DNA from: Bosea sp. RAC05
GTDB taxonomy: Bacteria; Pseudomonadota; Alphaproteobacteria; Rhizobiales; Beijerinckiaceae
DNA length: 64,000 bases
Reading direction: 5' to 3'
NCBI RefSeq assembly: GCF_001713455.1
Contig: NZ_CP016464.1
Span: 3,458,001 to 3,522,000 of the forward strand
The position numbers and the translations under genes were made by a program. Of the stretch, positions 50,126 to 58,669 are shown piece after piece. Within the stretch, counting starts at the first letter, position 1; each line of letters starts with the position of its first letter. A model generated the notes under the pieces. The model searched no databases and was not told where the DNA came from. It saw only the letters and a program-made list of their open reading frames with translations.

Positions 50126-50146
50126 GCCTTATCGAGCGTATAAGGC
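50126..50146. promoter_or_regulatory. inverted repeat near the TonB receptor gene
   Basis: Perfect arms GCCTTAT (50126-50132) and ATAAGGC (50140-50146) around CGAGCGT, 76 nt before the receptor start, next to an AT-rich stretch (TTGTTTATATTCATTTTAAA) that could carry the promoter. Function unproven. Confidence 0.4.
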
Positions 50147-50221
50147 CTTGTTTATATTCATTTTAAACTCTGTGACGCGGTGGGCTCGGGCCTTCCGCGA
50201 CAGCAAGGGCGGGTCAAGGCG

Positions 50222-52516
50222 ATGGGGATTCATTCAGGCGGGCTGCGCGAGGGCGTGGCGCTGGGAACTCTGGTGGTGATGCTGCTGGCGACGCCGGCGC
50301 TGGCGCAGCAGCAAACGCGCAGCCGCACCGCGCCCGCCGCCCCGGCGGCGGAAGCGCCGGTCGTGCTCGACCAGATCACCGTCGAGGGCCAGGGCACGCC
50401 GGGCCAGGCGCTCGTCGCCGGCCCGACCACGACGCGCACGACGCGCGAGCAGCTCGACCGCCAGCAGGTCCAGAGCCTGACCGACCTCTCGACCCGCGTC
50501 GAGGCCGGCATCACCTTCAACCGCCAGAACAACAGCATCAACATCCGCGGCCTCGACGGCGCGCGCGTGCTGACGACGGTGGACGGCATCCGCCAGCCCT
50601 TCCTGATCGACACGCGCCTGAACCGCGGCGGCACCACCGCCTTCGACTTCGACTCGCTCTCGACGCTCGACCTGCTGCGCGGCCCGAGCGGCGGCAGCAC
50701 CATCGGCGCCGGCTCGCTCGGCGGCGCACTCGCCGTGCGCACGCTCGACCCCGAGGACATCATTCGCAATGGCCGCAGCTATGGCGCGCTGGCCAAGACC
50801 GGCTTCGACAGCACCGACCGCGCCGTCTTCGGCAGCGCGGCGGGCGCGGCGCGCTTCAACAACACCTGGGCCCTGGTCCAGGGCGGCTTCCGCAACGGTC
50901 GCGAGACCGGCAATCGCGGCAGCGACAAGACGGTGGGCGCCGCGCGCACCGAACCCAACCCGCGCGACTTCGACCAGTACAGCTTCCTCGCCAAGCTCTA
51001 CCAGTATTCGAACGACCAGGCCCACCGCTTCGGCCTGACCGCCGAGACCTTCAAGCGCTCGGACCGGATCTACAACCGCGACAATGCCGTCTCGCTCACC
51101 GGCAACTACCGTCCCGGCGCCTATCGCACCGGCGAGGACGTCCAGCGCGACCGCGTCTCGCTGAGCTACGACTACAAGATGCCGGGCTCCTTCTTCGACG
51201 AAGCCCACGCGCTGGCCTACTGGCAGCGCCTGAAGCGCAACGACCTGACCAACGGCTACCGCTACACCAGCATCGTCGGCCTCTACGCCCGCGACAACCA
51301 GAACGAGGAAGAGGCCTACGGCTTCAACGGCCACGTCATCAAGAACTTCAACACCGGGATGCTCTCGCACAAGGTGCTCGCCGGCACCGAGCTGCGCATG
51401 TCGAGCCTGGAGCAGTACAGCGCCGGCTCGGACGCCTGCCCGGCCCGTCCGGCGAGCGGCATCTACACGGCCCCCTTCACGACCTGCAACAACATCCCCA
51501 CCAACCAGGCCGAGCAGCCCAAGGTCGATGGGCGCCTCGCCGGCTTCTACATCCAGGACGAGATCGGCCTGCTGGACAACCGCCTGCGCATCACCCCCGG
51601 CCTGCGCTACGACTGGTATGAGGAAAAGCCGCAATACACGCCGGCCTATTCGAACAGCGCCTCGCGCCCGACCGGCCTGCCCGCCGCCTCCAGCGACTCG
51701 GCCTGGTCGCCGCGCATCCGGCTCGAATACGAGGTCTTGAAGAACACCCCCTGGTTCAAGGACGTCACCGTCTTCGCGCAATGGGCCAAGAGCTTCCGCG
51801 CACCGACCGCCAACGAGCTCTATGGCCGCTTCGGCTCGCCGACGACCTATCTGCGCACCGGCAACCCGGATCTGCGCCCCGAGACCGGCAACGGCATCGA
51901 TGTCGGCCTCCGCTTCGGCGACAAGGCCTTCGGCGGCTCGCTGACCTATTTCCACACCAATTACCGCAACTTCATCGAGCAGGTGCAGACCCAGGCGCCC
52001 GGCGTCGGCGGGCTCTACCCGCAGGGCGGCATCCAGAGCTTCCGCAACATCACGCGGGCCGAGATCCAGGGCTTCGAGGCGAACATGCAATACGCCTTCG
52101 CCCAGAACTGGCTGGTGCGCGGCTCCTTCGCCTACACCCGCGGCAAGAACAAGGACGACAACACCTTCCTGAACTCGATCCCGCCGATGCAGGGCATCAT
52201 TGCCGTCGCCTATGGCACCGAGCGCTGGGGCGCCGAGGTCTCGACCAAGCTCGCCTCCGCCCGCAACGACGTCGCCGCCACCACCGGCGCGACCCAGGGC
52301 TTCAAGGCGCCGGGCTATGCGATCTTCAACGCCACCGCCTGGTGGAAGCCGATGCCGCAGATCGCCGACCTCGAACTGCAGATCGGCGTCTACAACATCT
52401 TCGACCGCAAGTACTGGGACGCGGTCAACGTTCCCACCGGCGTCCTCGCCCAGGCCCGCGACTACTACACCGAGCCCGGCCGCACGGTGAAGGCGACGAT
52501 GAAGTACCAGTTCTGA
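50222..52516 (+). CDS. TonB-dependent haem/haemoglobin-type outer-membrane receptor
   Basis: 764-aa TonB-dependent receptor. A signal peptide (hydrophobic to ALAQQQ) is followed by a plug domain with VLDQITVEGQG and GGSTIGAGSLGGALAVRT, then a beta-barrel ending in Phe (MKYQF). The FRAPTANELYGRFG and GNPDLRPE segments near 518-545 match the haem/haemoglobin receptor class. It imports iron or haem using TonB/ExbBD energy, none of which is in the window. ATG 50222 is preferred to GTG 50180. The 3' end and terminator recur at 53836-53942. Confidence 0.9.
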   Translation: MGIHSGGLREGVALGTLVVMLLATPALAQQQTRSRTAPAAPAAEAPVVLDQITVEGQGTPGQALVAGPTTTRTTREQLDRQQVQSLTDLSTRVEAGITFNRQNNSINIRGLDGARVLTTVDGIRQPFLIDTRLNRGGTTAFDFDSLSTLDLLRGPSGGSTIGAGSLGGALAVRTLDPEDIIRNGRSYGALAKTGFDSTDRAVFGSAAGAARFNNTWALVQGGFRNGRETGNRGSDKTVGAARTEPNPRDFDQYSFLAKLYQYSNDQAHRFGLTAETFKRSDRIYNRDNAVSLTGNYRPGAYRTGEDVQRDRVSLSYDYKMPGSFFDEAHALAYWQRLKRNDLTNGYRYTSIVGLYARDNQNEEEAYGFNGHVIKNFNTGMLSHKVLAGTELRMSSLEQYSAGSDACPARPASGIYTAPFTTCNNIPTNQAEQPKVDGRLAGFYIQDEIGLLDNRLRITPGLRYDWYEEKPQYTPAYSNSASRPTGLPAASSDSAWSPRIRLEYEVLKNTPWFKDVTVFAQWAKSFRAPTANELYGRFGSPTTYLRTGNPDLRPETGNGIDVGLRFGDKAFGGSLTYFHTNYRNFIEQVQTQAPGVGGLYPQGGIQSFRNITRAEIQGFEANMQYAFAQNWLVRGSFAYTRGKNKDDNTFLNSIPPMQGIIAVAYGTERWGAEVSTKLASARNDVAATTGATQGFKAPGYAIFNATAWWKPMPQIADLELQIGVYNIFDRKYWDAVNVPTGVLAQARDYYTEPGRTVKATMKYQF

Positions 52517-52552
52517 CGCGCCCGCATTCGTGTAAGACCCGGGATACGTCGC

Positions 52553-52580
52553 CGGCCGGCCCTTCGGGGCCGGCCGTTGT
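52553..52580 (+). terminator. terminator-like hairpin after the TonB receptor gene
   Basis: Arms CGGCCGGCCC (52553-52562) and GGGCCGGCCG (52567-52576) with a TTCG loop, followed by TTGT. The T run is short. A diverged second copy occurs at 53912-53946. Confidence 0.65.
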
Positions 52581-52637
52581 CGTTCGGGACTGGCTTCACG
52601 CCCACGGGTGAGCGGCACCGCCAGAAAGTAAGACGCA

Positions 52638-53630
52638 TCAGATGCCGAGGCGCCAGGGGGTCGGCGATCTGTACCTGGCGATCTCGCGCTGATCGCGCAG
52701 CGCGTCGCGGACCTCGTTCAGGCGCGCGGCCGACTCTTCCAGCTGGCGATTGGCGCGCTCCAGCGAAGCCTGAAAGCCGGCGATGCGGATGCGCCATTTC
52801 GACCAGATGTTGTCCATGATCCGCTTGTGGACCGCTTTCTCATGGTCGATGGCGGCTTTGACAGTCCGGATGGCGGCATGGGCCGCATCGAGTTCATCGG
52901 AGCTGATGACGTCATAGACGGCGTTCATTTTCGAGGCGACGCCGGCGACGTTGGTCATCGACTTCGTCAGCTTGGTCACCTTCAGCAAGGGCTCCTTCAG
53001 CGTCGAGGCTGTCGTGCGCGCGATCTTGGACGCGTCGGGGTCCTGCGGTCCCAGACGGGAATCCGCGAAGAGCCCGGCGGCGCCCAGCACGATCTCCTTC
53101 GCCAGGGCGATCTCGGGCAAGGCGAAGGTGAGGATGCCCTGGACGATGTCGATGGCCTTGTCGACCTTTGCCTCGGTGAGTTCACGGTTCGCCTGGGCCA
53201 GCGCACCATCGAGCCGTGACAGCGCCTGCTCGTAAGCCTTGAGTTCGCGGGCGAGTTCCCGGAAGGGGAACATCCGGACGAAGGGCGTCATCGCGCTGGC
53301 CAGCCCGTGACCGAACATCCCCTGCAATTGCTCGATCTCGAGTTCGACACAGTCGCTGGCGGTTTCGAACAGCTCGATCACGGTCTTGAACTGACGGCGG
53401 TCGACCTTCTGCCGCGCCCGAAGCTTCCTGAACGCCAGATCGACATCGGCCGCGATCTGCTCCAGCAGGTCGAGGCGAAGGTACAGGCCATCGTCATAGA
53501 TGCCGAAGAAGCGCCGCACGAAGGTGTCATAGGTGTTGCGGGCCAGCCGCGTGCGCCGGGCGAGGTCGGCCGCCCAGTCATAGGTGTCCTCGCCGAAATA
53601 GGCATCGACGTCTTCTGCGAGCGTAGCCAT
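52638..53630 (-). CDS. orphan helical protein with central hydrophobic segment
   Basis: 330-aa protein not recognised as a known family. It is mainly helical: an N-terminal MATLAEDVDAYFGEDTYDWA, helices with heptad-like LDLLEQIAADVD, a hydrophobic central block (about residues 159-189, DIVQGILTFALPEIALAKEI and AAGLFA) and a long C-terminal coiled coil from about 245 to 318. The shape recalls alpha-helical pore-forming proteins, but this is only a resemblance in layout. The start at 53630 is preferred; an upstream ATG at 53723 adds 31 residues. It lies between two copies of the TonB receptor's 3' end and is oriented against it. Confidence 0.75.
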   Translation of the reverse strand: MATLAEDVDAYFGEDTYDWAADLARRTRLARNTYDTFVRRFFGIYDDGLYLRLDLLEQIAADVDLAFRKLRARQKVDRRQFKTVIELFETASDCVELEIEQLQGMFGHGLASAMTPFVRMFPFRELARELKAYEQALSRLDGALAQANRELTEAKVDKAIDIVQGILTFALPEIALAKEIVLGAAGLFADSRLGPQDPDASKIARTTASTLKEPLLKVTKLTKSMTNVAGVASKMNAVYDVISSDELDAAHAAIRTVKAAIDHEKAVHKRIMDNIWSKWRIRIAGFQASLERANRQLEESAARLNEVRDALRDQREIARYRSPTPWRLGI

Positions 53631-53835
53631 CGTCGGTGTCCGATCAGCGTTACGCCCGTCTGACGGGGCACGGCGAACTCCAATCGAGCGCACCGTTTGC
53701 GGCCGCGGGCAACAAGCCCGCAACGCTCAGTCGCAGCGGCGCAGCACCCGGTTCACTGCAGATCGCGATTCACGGACCCGCTCACGCCCAGATCGCCCGC
53801 GCCTCCGGCGGCAGGGTCGCAACGACGACAGCGAC

Positions 53836-53946
53836 ACCGGCCGGACGGTGAAGGCCACGATGAAGTACCGGTTCTGACGAGCCTTGCGTTTGTCAGACCC
53901 GGGACACGTCGCCGGCCGGGCCTTCGGGGCCGGTCGTTTTTTGATC
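53836..53946 (+). pseudogene. duplicated 3' end and terminator of a TonB receptor gene
   Basis: 53836-53877 reads TGRTVKATMKYRF then stop, almost the same as the C-terminus TEPGRTVKATMKYQF of the complete receptor (ending at 52516). The matching continues through the noncoding tail and terminator (53912-53942, followed by TTTTTTG), about 100 nt at roughly 85-90 % identity by eye, with one indel. No receptor body lies upstream, so this is a remnant of a second copy. The rest of 53631-53961 holds no recognisable gene. Confidence 0.75.
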
Positions 53947-53961
53947 GCGTCTCAGTTCAGA

Positions 53962-55104
53962 TTACGTATAGAATGCAATCTGATCTAGCGTAAGTAGCGC
54001 TTGAAGCGCACGAACCTGAGTGTAGCTGTCAGCATCGGCTTGGCCATGTCCGACTGCGTGACGTGAACTAGCCTTTCCAGTTCGCGTTAATGGATCAAAT
54101 TTCGCGAATGTATGTGACTTTAGATAATGGGCAAACGCTGCTGAAAGAAGCAATGTATCGGGCTGACCAGCTTTATTTTCTGCAGATTTCACAGCGAATT
54201 TGAGAAGCGTTTCTAGCTTAGCACTATTGCCATGAATTTGGCGGTAGGCGTCACTCAGAATGCCTTCGATCTCGGTGAGAATGATTTTCAGTGCCGCAAC
54301 CGCATCGCCAGACACAAAATTATTTAATGCCGACCGCAGAAGGCGTTCCTTGCCCGCGAAATGGGTCTTGGCCATCCAACGCGCAAACATCGTTTCAACC
54401 CGCTGCGTGTCGAACGCAGCGAGCAAATTCGTTTCGGCCTCTTCAAGGTCGAATCCAGCTTCGCAGTGACTCACTAGTCCGCGAAATTCTCGGCCGAGAA
54501 TCTCTACGAAAGGAAACCAGCCGGCTTCGGTAAGCCGTCCAAACACGCTTTCATCAGCGATGGCGTCGTATAAATCGCGGTATTTGAGTCGGCGATACAG
54601 CGTCCCGAGGTCTCTCTCCATTCTGTCGATCGAGAGTTCACCACCTGGGTTGAAGTCGAAAAAGAGAGCAAACCGCCAACCTTCTCGAAAAACACAGACA
54701 ACGCGATCCTCCTTGCCAATCGCCACGAGCGGGAACGACATTGCGACCACATCCGCTACATCCGCCTCGAAAATGGCAGCCCCGACCACAACGGGACGTT
54801 TCGCCATGATATTGAGAGAAACCGCTGCTGTATCGAGCCATAACTCACCCGTATTGTCGGGATGAATTACAAGCAATACGTAACTTGAACGTGTCAAGTT
54901 GACATTTTTTTCTACCGCTCGTACGCGATCTTCAATATGTCCAGTTAGCCCCTCGACTACTCTGTGGAACAATCGATCATCCGACGTCAGAGAGAGACGC
55001 GTAAATACTTTGATCGTTTGACCGCCGCGCCCCGTTTCGCCAGCGACGCCGTTGAGCTGCAACTCCGTCAGCTTAATCGGTTCACCGAGGTTTCCGGCAA
55101 GCAT
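53962..55104 (-). CDS. AT-rich orphan protein with C-terminal RX4H (HEPN-like) motif
   Basis: 380 aa from ATG 55104 (MLAGNLGEPIKLTELQLNG). Base composition and codon use are clearly more AT-rich than its neighbours. The N-terminal two thirds are unrecognised. The C-terminal ~80 residues are helical and carry SSRHAVGHG with Arg348-His353, matching the RX4-6H motif of HEPN ribonuclease domains found in defence and toxin proteins. This is a motif-level call only. It is between the receptor remnant and trmJ; no antitoxin-like partner is adjacent. Confidence 0.7.
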   Translation of the reverse strand: MLAGNLGEPIKLTELQLNGVAGETGRGGQTIKVFTRLSLTSDDRLFHRVVEGLTGHIEDRVRAVEKNVNLTRSSYVLLVIHPDNTGELWLDTAAVSLNIMAKRPVVVGAAIFEADVADVVAMSFPLVAIGKEDRVVCVFREGWRFALFFDFNPGGELSIDRMERDLGTLYRRLKYRDLYDAIADESVFGRLTEAGWFPFVEILGREFRGLVSHCEAGFDLEEAETNLLAAFDTQRVETMFARWMAKTHFAGKERLLRSALNNFVSGDAVAALKIILTEIEGILSDAYRQIHGNSAKLETLLKFAVKSAENKAGQPDTLLLSAAFAHYLKSHTFAKFDPLTRTGKASSRHAVGHGQADADSYTQVRALQALLTLDQIAFYT

Positions 55105-55169
55105 GCCTGGCCCCGGCTCATCTAGTAATGAACCGTTCGTTGATCGGTCCAAGGCGCTTCTCCAGCAGA

Positions 55170-55205
55170 GCAAGGGGGGGGATGCTACGATGAACCCCCT
55201 CTTGC
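55170..55205. other. imperfect hairpin between trmJ and the orphan gene
   Basis: GCAAGGGGGG (from 55170) pairs imperfectly with CCCCCTCTTGC (55195-55205). It could end the minus-strand trmJ transcript, but no T run follows, so it is only a candidate. Confidence 0.3.
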
Positions 55206-55208
55206 CCG

Positions 55209-56018
55209 CTACTCCCCCTCGCCGCCCTTCGGCGCCTGTCGCCGCCGCGGCCCCTCGGTCAGCGACTTGAACACGCCGCGCAGCGTCCGCGCCTCCTGCT
55301 CGGTCATCGCCAGCCGATGCAGGATGTCGCGCAGATTGGCGGTCATGATCTGCTTCTTGCCCGGCGGGAAAAAGCCGCACTGGTCGAGCTCGGCCTCGAC
55401 ATAGTCGAACATCGACAACACCGTCGCCCGCGTCGCCGGCGGCGAAAGATTGGCCTCGCGGAAGGGCGGCTCGCCGCCGGTCGCATTGAACCATTCATAG
55501 CCGACGAGCAGCACCGCCTGGGCGAGGTTGAGCGAGGCGAAGGCCGGATTGACCGGGAAGGTCAGGATCGCGTCGGCAAAGGAGATCTCCTCGTTCGTCA
55601 GCCCGATCCGCTCGCGCCCGAACAGGATGCCGACGCGCTCGGTGCCCGCGATGCGCTGCGCCAGCGGCGCCATCGCCTCGGCCGGGGTGACCACGCGCTT
55701 CATCTGGCCGCGCTCGCGCGCCGTCGTCGCCAGCACGAAGTTGAGATCGGCGATCGCCTCGGCCGCGGTCGGGAAGAGCCGGGCGTTCTCGAGGATATAG
55801 GTCGCGCCCGAGGCGGCCGAGGTCGCGCCCTTCTTCAGGCCGCCGCCGCTCGGCCAGCCGTCGCGCGGCGCCACCAGCCGCATCTCGGAGAGGCCGAAAT
55901 TCGCCATGGCGCGTGCGCACATGCCGATATTCTCGGCCATCTGCGGCTCGACCAGGATGATGACCGGCGCCGGAGCCGTGGCAGGAGGGCGCGTGCGGTC
56001 GGTACCGGAACCGGTCAT
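55209..56018 (-). CDS. trmJ: tRNA (cytidine/uridine-2'-O-)-methyltransferase TrmJ
   Basis: 269-aa SpoU-family methyltransferase that modifies position 32 of tRNA. The N-terminal VEPQMAENIGMCARAMANFG, GILFGRERIGLTNEEI motif II and SLNLAQAVLLVGYEW motif III are intact, forming the knotted SAM site. The start at 56018 gives the normal N-terminus. C-terminal low-complexity charged tail. It lies in a stretch where adjacent genes are accessory; a REP-like element follows upstream. Confidence 0.92.
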   Translation of the reverse strand: MTGSGTDRTRPPATAPAPVIILVEPQMAENIGMCARAMANFGLSEMRLVAPRDGWPSGGGLKKGATSAASGATYILENARLFPTAAEAIADLNFVLATTARERGQMKRVVTPAEAMAPLAQRIAGTERVGILFGRERIGLTNEEISFADAILTFPVNPAFASLNLAQAVLLVGYEWFNATGGEPPFREANLSPPATRATVLSMFDYVEAELDQCGFFPPGKKQIMTANLRDILHRLAMTEQEARTLRGVFKSLTEGPRRRQAPKGGEGE

Positions 56019-56098
56019 GTTTTCAGGTCTCGTCAATCCCGCGGAGCGCGGGAGCGACCGGGGAATCGCCCCAAGGAGGCACAGGGTCAAGCCTCAAC

Positions 56099-56191
56099 CG
56101 TCATGCTCGCCCTTGTGGCGAGCATCCACGTCTTGAACACCGCTCGCGACGAAGGAAGACGTGGATGGTCGGGACGAGCCCGACCATGACG
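56099..56191. repeat. REP-like element with three nested stems
   Basis: A hairpin ATGCTCGCC/GGCGAGCAT (56103-56111, 56117-56125), a long stem CCACGTCTT/AAGACGTGG (56126-56134, 56156-56164) and a hairpin ATGGTCGGG/CCCGACCAT (56165-56173, 56179-56187). Ends CGTCAT and ATGACGG. It lies between trmJ and the dipeptidase gene. Confidence 0.78.
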
Positions 56192-56206
56192 GCTCTCTGC
56201 CCGTCC

Positions 56207-57346
56207 TCAGCCCGCCGCCGCCTCGACCGCCCGCAGCACCCGCAGCGTGTTGCCGCCGGCGAGCTTTTCGAGATCGGTTTCCGACCAGCCGCGCCGGATC
56301 AGCTCCGCCACCAGCGCCGGGAAGACGCTCGTATCCTCCAGCCCGTCGGGGTTGATCCAGCCGAAGAAATCCGAGCCGATGCCGACATGGTCGTGGCCGA
56401 TGCGCTTGGCCAGATAGTCCAGATGGTCGCAATACTGCGCCAGCGTCGCCTTCGGGCGCGGGCCGGCCTTGGCGGCGAGATCGGCCTCGACCTTGACGTG
56501 ATCGACCCCGTCCGGCGACTTGCCGTACTGGTCCTTGGCGGGCTTGTGCCAGTCGCGCGAGGCCTGGCTGATGAAGTCCGGCACGAAGGTCGCCATCACC
56601 ACCCCGCCATTGCCCGCGACCCGGTCGAGCACGTCGTCGGGCACGTTGCGCGGATGGTCGCAGAGCGAAAACGCGTTGGAATGGGACCAGACGACGGGCG
56701 CCCGCGTCACGTCGAGCGTGTCATGCATCACCTTGGGCGAGACATGGGCGAGGTCGACGACCATGCCGAGTGTGTTCATCCGGCCGATCACCTGCTTGCC
56801 GAAGGCGCTGAGCCCGTTGTTGCGCGGCGCGTCGGTGGCGGAATCGCACCAGTCATGGCTGTCGTTGTGGCACAGCGTCATCAGCCGGATGCCGAGGTCG
56901 AAATAAGCGTCGAGCGCGTCGAGTTCGCCGTCGAGCGCCGTGCCGTTCTCGATCGTCATGAACAGCGCGATGCGCCCCTCGGCCTTCGCCGCCAGCACAT
57001 CGGCGGCACTCAGCCCAGGCCGGAAGACGTCGGCATGGCGCTTGAGGATGTCGCGCATCAGCGCGATCTGCGCGAGCGCGAAGCCGGCCGGGTTGCGCTG
57101 CTTGGGCGGGACATAGGCCGCGAAGAACTGCGCCGCGAGCTTGCCGGCCTGCATCCGCGGGATGTCGGTGTCGCCCTTCTCATGGATTTTCGTCAGGTCG
57201 TAGAGGCCGACATCGCCCTTCGCCGTGCGGTCGAGCCGGATGACGTAAGGAAGGTCGTTATGCCCGTCGATCAGCGGCGCGCGGTCGAGCAGCGCGAGCG
57301 CGGCGGCATAGGCATTGTCCTGGACGGGCGGTGTGGCGAGGGCCAT
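56207..57346 (-). CDS. membrane dipeptidase-like (peptidase M19)
   Basis: 379-aa zinc dipeptidase of the renal dipeptidase family. Motifs are DGHNDLPY near residue 28, TIENG near 132, LAHVSPKVMH near 200, WSHSNAFSLCDHPRN and VGIGSDF near 316, which together provide the binuclear metal site and Asp. ATG 57346 with a GAAGG site is preferred over an upstream ATG. Substrate likely a dipeptide (the family acts on L-D peptides). A palindromic element lies upstream. Confidence 0.9.
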   Translation of the reverse strand: MALATPPVQDNAYAAALALLDRAPLIDGHNDLPYVIRLDRTAKGDVGLYDLTKIHEKGDTDIPRMQAGKLAAQFFAAYVPPKQRNPAGFALAQIALMRDILKRHADVFRPGLSAADVLAAKAEGRIALFMTIENGTALDGELDALDAYFDLGIRLMTLCHNDSHDWCDSATDAPRNNGLSAFGKQVIGRMNTLGMVVDLAHVSPKVMHDTLDVTRAPVVWSHSNAFSLCDHPRNVPDDVLDRVAGNGGVVMATFVPDFISQASRDWHKPAKDQYGKSPDGVDHVKVEADLAAKAGPRPKATLAQYCDHLDYLAKRIGHDHVGIGSDFFGWINPDGLEDTSVFPALVAELIRRGWSETDLEKLAGGNTLRVLRAVEAAAG

Positions 57347-57469
57347 GGCGGTACCTTCAGTCGGAATCGAGCGGGCGCGATCGTGGCAGGTCGCAAGCCC
57401 CCGCGCGAGGGCAGCGCGCGCAGGGGCGCCATGTATCAGGCCAACCACTCCTCCTCCCCGTCACCTCCC

Positions 57470-57566
57470 CGTCATCCTGGGCGACCGCAGGTCGACCGGG
57501 ATCCATCGGAGGCTTCGGCGCCCTCCGATGGATCCCGGCCTTCGCTGCGCGAAGTCCAGGATGACG
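57470..57566. repeat. REP-like element with two nested stems
   Basis: Outer arms CGTCATCCTGG (57470-57480) / CCAGGATGACG (57556-57566) and inner perfect 17-bp arms CCGGGATCCATCGGAGG (57496-57512) / its complement at 57522-57538. It lies in the 57347-57795 gap, which otherwise holds the rpsD promoter and leader. Confidence 0.82.
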
Positions 57567-57618
57567 CACGATTGAAGCTGGAGGTGGCGGGAGACAGGCA
57601 CCGCCCGCCGCTGCGCGT

Positions 57619-57648
57619 TTGACAAATGCCCCCGTAGATGGTTCTAAG
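57619..57648 (+). promoter_or_regulatory. candidate rpsD promoter
   Basis: TTGACA at 57619-57624, an 18-nt spacer, and TCTAAG at 57643-57648 (4 of 6 bases of TATAAT). A strong -35 box with a plausible -10, 148 nt upstream of rpsD. Confidence 0.6.
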
Positions 57649-57657
57649 CCGGCGTCG

Positions 57658-57747
57658 CGCGGGCCCAAAAGGCCCGCGTGGCTTTTTCCGCACCCGTGAT
57701 CCGCTTTCTTCGGAAGCCGGATCTGTCGCTCCCGCCCCATGCGGGAG
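57658..57747 (+). ncRNA. structured 5' leader upstream of rpsD
   Basis: Three hairpins follow the promoter. The first is CGCGGGCC/GGCCCGCG (57658-57665, 57671-57678) followed by TGGCTTTTT, a terminator-like form. The second pairs GATCCG with CGGATC (57698-57703, 57718-57723) with a TTCG loop. The third is CTCCCGC/GCGGGAG (57729-57735, 57741-57747). S4 autoregulation is an inference; no known leader family was recognised. Confidence 0.45.
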
Positions 57748-57795
57748 AGCAGGAGGGCGCGGTCCTCAACTCGCGAACTCACGAGGACACGCGAT

Positions 57796-58413
57796 ATGTC
57801 GAAGCGCCATGAGGCGAAATACAAGATTGACCGCCGCCTCGGTCAGAACATCTGGGGCCGCCCGAAGTCCCCGGTCAACCGCCGCGAATACGGCCCCGGC
57901 CAGCACGGCCAGCGCCGCAAGGGCAAGCCGTCGGACTTCGGCACGCAGCTGCGCGCCAAGCAGAAGCTGAAGGGCTATTACGGCTCGATCTCCGAGAAGC
58001 AGTTCCGCCGCTACTACGCCGAGGCGATCCGCCTCAAGGGCGACTCGGGCGAGAACCTGATCGGCCTGCTCGAGCGCCGCCTGGACGCCGTGATCTACCG
58101 CGCCAAGTTCGTGCCGACGGTCTTCGCCGCCCGTCAGTTCGTCAACCACGGCCACATCACGGTCAACGGCAAGCGCGTCAACATCGCCTCCTACCAGGTC
58201 AAGCCGGGTGACGTGATCGCGGTGAAGGAGAGCTCGCGCCAGCTCGCCATCGTGCTCGAGTCGGCCCAGCTCGCCGAGCGCGACGTGCCGGATTATCTCG
58301 ACACCGACCACACCAAGTCGACCGCCACCTTCACCCGCACGCCGACGCTGACGGACGTGCCCTATGCGGTGCAGATGGAACCGAACCTGGTCATCGAGTT
58401 CTACTCGCGCTGA
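57796..58413 (+). CDS. rpsD: 30S ribosomal protein S4
   Basis: 205-aa S4, which nucleates assembly of the small subunit on 16S rRNA. The conserved beginning [36 protein letters not shown], the S4 RNA-binding domain ([30 protein letters not shown]) and the C-terminal SR end are complete. ATG 57796 was chosen; upstream in-frame residues are leader. It is a single-gene unit with its own terminator. Confidence 0.97.
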   Translation: MSKRHEAKYKIDRRLGQNIWGRPKSPVNRREYGPGQHGQRRKGKPSDFGTQLRAKQKLKGYYGSISEKQFRRYYAEAIRLKGDSGENLIGLLERRLDAVIYRAKFVPTVFAARQFVNHGHITVNGKRVNIASYQVKPGDVIAVKESSRQLAIVLESAQLAERDVPDYLDTDHTKSTATFTRTPTLTDVPYAVQMEPNLVIEFYSR

Positions 58414-58457
58414 TCGGACGGGCGCGGGCCGCAAGGCCCGTTGGCCGAAGCATTTGG

Positions 58458-58489
58458 GGGGATGGCGAGCAATCGCCGTCCCCTTTTTT
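58458..58489 (+). terminator. intrinsic terminator after rpsD
   Basis: 11-bp stem GGGGATGGCGA (58458-58468) / TCGCCGTCCCC (58473-58483) with a GCAA loop and one G-T pair, followed by TTTTTT. It ends the rpsD transcript. The further 58490-58669 is AT-richer with no recognised gene. Confidence 0.88.
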
Positions 58490-58669
58490 GTTACACACTT
58501 GGTGTGCGGCTCACGCTCCGTTCAGATGCAACTGTTGTTGCAGCCACCAATGATAATTGGCATGCAGACATTTGTCGCTCTCACGACGTCATCCTCGCTA
58601 ATGCGAGTTGTTGCAGTATGCTGCTAACCCAGATCTAATGACCCTACGCGCAGGCTGGAACGAGGGCAG

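Noticed and set aside
50234..52618. 794-codon minus-strand frame opposite the TonB receptor gene
   Set aside because: Low-complexity Val/Gly/Ala-rich shadow; the receptor motifs and signal peptide are on the plus strand.
55170..55205. Rho-independent terminator of trmJ
   Set aside because: The stem is imperfect and lacks a T run, so kept only as a weak candidate hairpin rather than a terminator call.
58490..58669. Small gene downstream of rpsD in the AT-rich stretch
   Set aside because: Short frames here lack a ribosome site and any recognisable protein pattern.
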